The translations under genes and the position numbers were made by a program. The notes under the pieces were generated by a model. The model was not told where the DNA came from. It searched no databases and was given only the letters and a program-made list of their open reading frames with translations. Positions 62,182 to 64,000 of a stretch of DNA of 64,000 nucleotides are shown here, piece by piece. Source of the stretch: Ferdinandcohnia sp036962685 (GTDB taxonomy: Bacteria > Bacillota > Bacilli > Bacillales > Bacillaceae_L); the NCBI RefSeq assembly GCF_036962685.1, contig NZ_JBALOP010000055.1, forward strand, positions 62,001 through 126,000. The letters are read 5' to 3'. Positions within the stretch are counted from its first letter, which is position 1, and each line of letters begins with the position of its first letter.

Positions 62182-63150
62182 CTAGACATGCCAATCTTTA
62201 GGCTTGATGTCCTTATCCATCCATTCCTTTTGTGGTGCTAAGTATGCAGCAGTGGCGATTAAATGATTATTGTGCCAGTTTGCTGCTCCGGAACGAATCA
62301 TTTCATCGACCAGGACCTGAATGAATTCATCTGGATGAAGTTGGAAAGCGTAGCGTGAAAAATCTTGGAACCAACCACAATTTAATAGGTATTTATCAAT
62401 TTCTTCTATTGATAATCCGTTTTTAATGATAAGTGTAAATGCAAAAATCCGTTTGCAGGCATGCCATGCAATTTTTTCCGGATTTTTAAGCCACTTTTCA
62501 AGTCGTTTTCTTGCTAAATCAATGGAACTAAGTGGATCCTCTATTTTGGGTCCATGGCCTGAATATGCCTGGCTGATTCGGAGCTTGGACACCCGTTCTA
62601 TACTTTCTATTGATCGTTGGATTGATGAAACACCCTCCCGAAAGATGTTAAACCAGCCAACATCATTTCTGTGAAAGAGATCCCCACAAATGAATATCTC
62701 TTCTTCAGGTTCATATAGAGAAATATGTCCTAACGTGTGTCCTGGTGTGTGCAGGACTTGAAAAGTTCTGCTTCCTGTATAAATTTCATCATTATCAGAG
62801 AGCTTCAAATCGACGTGGTAAGGTTCTACAGGCTGATCTAACCATTCGGCACTACCAGCCTCACTGTCACACGTATTAATTAAATCAGCATCCCATTTAT
62901 GAGCAGCAATCTTTACGCCAAAATTTTTTTGAAGATGAAAATTTCCTCCTACATGGTCACTATGATAGTGAGTATTCACAATTAGATGTAATTCCTCTGC
63001 TGAAACGCCTGCTTCTTTAATTAAACGCACGGTTTCTTCCGCATCACTTCCAAAACCAGTATCAATAAGGATTGAAAACTGATCCTTGATAAGAACCATG
63101 TTTGCACTTGGAAATTTTCTTTCAAAGAAAATAATACTCTTTTTGTCCAT
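62182..63150 (-). CDS. MBL-fold metallo-hydrolase
   Basis: 322 residues; ATG 63150 with AAGGAGGA. HYHSDHVGG near residues 61-69, a His in HTPGHTLGH near 135, Asp in FICGDLF and His in YSGHGP complete the metallo-beta-lactamase metal site. The C-terminal 120 residues are helical, like the winged-helix tail of LACTB2/glyoxalase-II relatives acting on thioesters or organic acids. It lies beside the acid-importer operon, in the same orientation, and has its own operator. Confidence 0.88.
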   Translation of the reverse strand: MDKKSIIFFERKFPSANMVLIKDQFSILIDTGFGSDAEETVRLIKEAGVSAEELHLIVNTHYHSDHVGGNFHLQKNFGVKIAAHKWDADLINTCDSEAGSAEWLDQPVEPYHVDLKLSDNDEIYTGSRTFQVLHTPGHTLGHISLYEPEEEIFICGDLFHRNDVGWFNIFREGVSSIQRSIESIERVSKLRISQAYSGHGPKIEDPLSSIDLARKRLEKWLKNPEKIAWHACKRIFAFTLIIKNGLSIEEIDKYLLNCGWFQDFSRYAFQLHPDEFIQVLVDEMIRSGAANWHNNHLIATAAYLAPQKEWMDKDIKPKDWHV

Positions 63151-63189
63151 ATGCTATTCCTCCTTAAGTTCAATGATTATACAATTATG

Positions 63190-63207
63190 ATTGAACGTTC
63201 GCTCAAT
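63190..63207. promoter_or_regulatory. TetR-type operator of the MBL gene
   Basis: ATTGAACGTTCGCTCAAT is a near-perfect inverted repeat (ATTGARCGWWCGYTCAAT), typical of TetR-family operators for acyl or aromatic regulators. It covers the inferred start point, so repression is expected. No regulator gene is in the window. Confidence 0.6.
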
Positions 63208-63210
63208 TAT

Positions 63211-63238
63211 ATTATATGTTATTTACCGAATAGTTTAA
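63211..63238 (-). promoter_or_regulatory. promoter of the MBL gene
   Basis: Minus strand TTAAAC (63233-63238), 16-bp spacer, TATAAT (63211-63216). Confidence 0.55.
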
Positions 63239-63492
63239 TAATTCATACTTTCTCAGCGTGGTTTTTTGGGGTGCTAAGTAGGATTGTTAATACATAACTT
63301 TAAAAGAAAAGCAACTGCCATTTGTCTCAGTCTCAAATATGCAATCTCCTTTAATTTTTAATTACATGTCCTATTTATTTACGTTCCTAACCTTCTATAG
63401 ATAACCTATACTGTTTACCTATAATTTTATGAAAAATAAGTGACAATCCCTTTTAGATATCGCACCCGTAGTAGAATTACCATAATTGAGTT
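63239..63492. other. gap without gene
   Basis: No credible ORF or structured RNA was seen between the MBL promoter and the HXXEE gene stop. Confidence 0.4.
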
Positions 63493-64000
63493 TTATACAA
63501 CTTTTTTTCCAATCCAATGAGCAAGCAATGCAACTGGGATAATTAAGAGACAAAAAGGTAAGCATAGAAAAATTATTTTCCATGTAATGACTTCATTCAA
63601 TAGTAAAGAGCGATACAAAACTAAACTGTATGGAATAATAACAATCAGTGAAGTGAGTGCACCAGGTGTAAGGGAGCGAAGAATAATCGATTGAGCAATA
63701 TGAGTAAAAGCGTGTAGAAAAAAGACTAATGTAATAATGGTAAAAATATAAATATTTCCAAGTAATCCTTGAATTACATATTGATTTGCCATAACTGTTG
63801 AACTACTTACGAATAGAAATAAAATTAATACGGCAACTGCGAACTGGGCTGTTGACATAGAAAATTGTTTAATGACTCTTTTCGCAATTCTATCCGGCAA
63901 TATGTCATATAGAACAGTTGAATTTCTCTTCATCCACCTTTCAACCATAATAATTTCTTCAAAATCATGAAGGATAAACATAATTGGAAATAACCAGATA
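63493..64000 (-). CDS. HXXEE-domain membrane protein (5' end outside window)
   Basis: At least 168 residues; the frame stays open to the window edge, where WLFPIMFILHDFEE shows the HxxEE signature (His-Asp-Phe-Glu-Glu). Four or five hydrophobic segments follow, with a second His in FLHAFTHIAQSIILRS near the middle and a basic C-terminus (HWIGKKVV). HXXEE proteins (PF13787) are thought to be membrane-bound metal-dependent enzymes of unknown action. The true start lies beyond 64000 or is one of the ATGs near the edge. Confidence 0.75.
   Translation of the reverse strand, partial: IWLFPIMFILHDFEEIIMVERWMKRNSTVLYDILPDRIAKRVIKQFSMSTAQFAVAVLILFLFVSSSTVMANQYVIQGLLGNIYIFTIITLVFFLHAFTHIAQSIILRSLTPGALTSLIVIIPYSLVLYRSLLLNEVITWKIIFLCLPFCLLIIPVALLAHWIGKKVV

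Overview
The window looks like chromosomal DNA of an aerobic, low-GC Gram-positive bacterium of the Bacillaceae (Bacillus, Neobacillus or Metabacillus type). The reasons are AGGAGG-type ribosome binding sites, frequent TTG and GTG starts, sigma-A promoters, CcpA (cre) boxes, rho-independent terminators, lipobox binding proteins and familiar family members (YesL/DUF624, LysE, NAGPA-phosphoesterase, HXXEE). No rRNA, tRNA, CRISPR array, phage or insertion sequence was seen. The first and last genes run off the window.

Region 1 (1-2.3 kb): an acyl/aryl-CoA ligase (truncated at the left edge) and a hot-dog thioesterase. Region 2 (2.4-38.4 kb): one large glycan-utilisation locus. A twelve-gene leftward operon (17.8 to 2.5 kb) encodes an epimerase-like protein, a DHDPS-family aldolase, a zinc-type dehydrogenase, NagA, a GH20 hexosaminidase, a GH1 glycosidase, two Gfo/Idh/MocA oxidoreductases, a FAD oxidoreductase, an alpha/alpha-barrel protein, a GH67/GH20-like protein and an SGNH esterase. 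Divergent from it is an unusual regulator (18.0-19.4 kb). Next come an ABC sugar importer with a third Gfo/Idh enzyme, a GNAT acetyltransferase, YesL, a second FAD oxidoreductase, and three very large secreted beta-propeller proteins with carbohydrate-binding modules.

The most interesting system is the control of region 2. The regulator joins a PrpR-N-like sensor, a GGEEF (diguanylate-cyclase-like) domain and a winged helix. At least five promoters of the locus carry the same element, TTTAAAGAC N2 TTAATAGAC, abutting a TTGTCA-like -35 and followed 16-17 bp later by a -10. That is the layout of a class II activator. A related palindrome lies just downstream of the regulator's own promoter, as expected for autorepression. 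Nearly every leader also has a cre-like box. I infer a substrate-induced, catabolite-repressed regulon for an N-acetylhexosamine-containing glycan. The three propeller proteins are the only exported candidates for attacking or binding that polymer.

Region 3 (38.7-53.5 kb) is mixed: a small zinc-ribbon protein, a SET-domain protein, a secreted NAGPA/metallophosphoesterase fusion, two transporters, a tiny ORF coupled to the MFS gene, a DUF4011-helicase-Vsr-like protein (possible phage defence), LysE, VOC, GNAT and membrane proteins. Region 4 (53.8-63.2 kb) is a branched-chain-type ABC importer operon (livG, livH, livM, binding protein, livF) with two CoA ligases and a perfect cre box. Beside it is an MBL-fold hydrolase with a TetR-like operator. 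Together these suggest import and CoA activation of an aromatic or fatty acid. The window ends in an HXXEE membrane protein.
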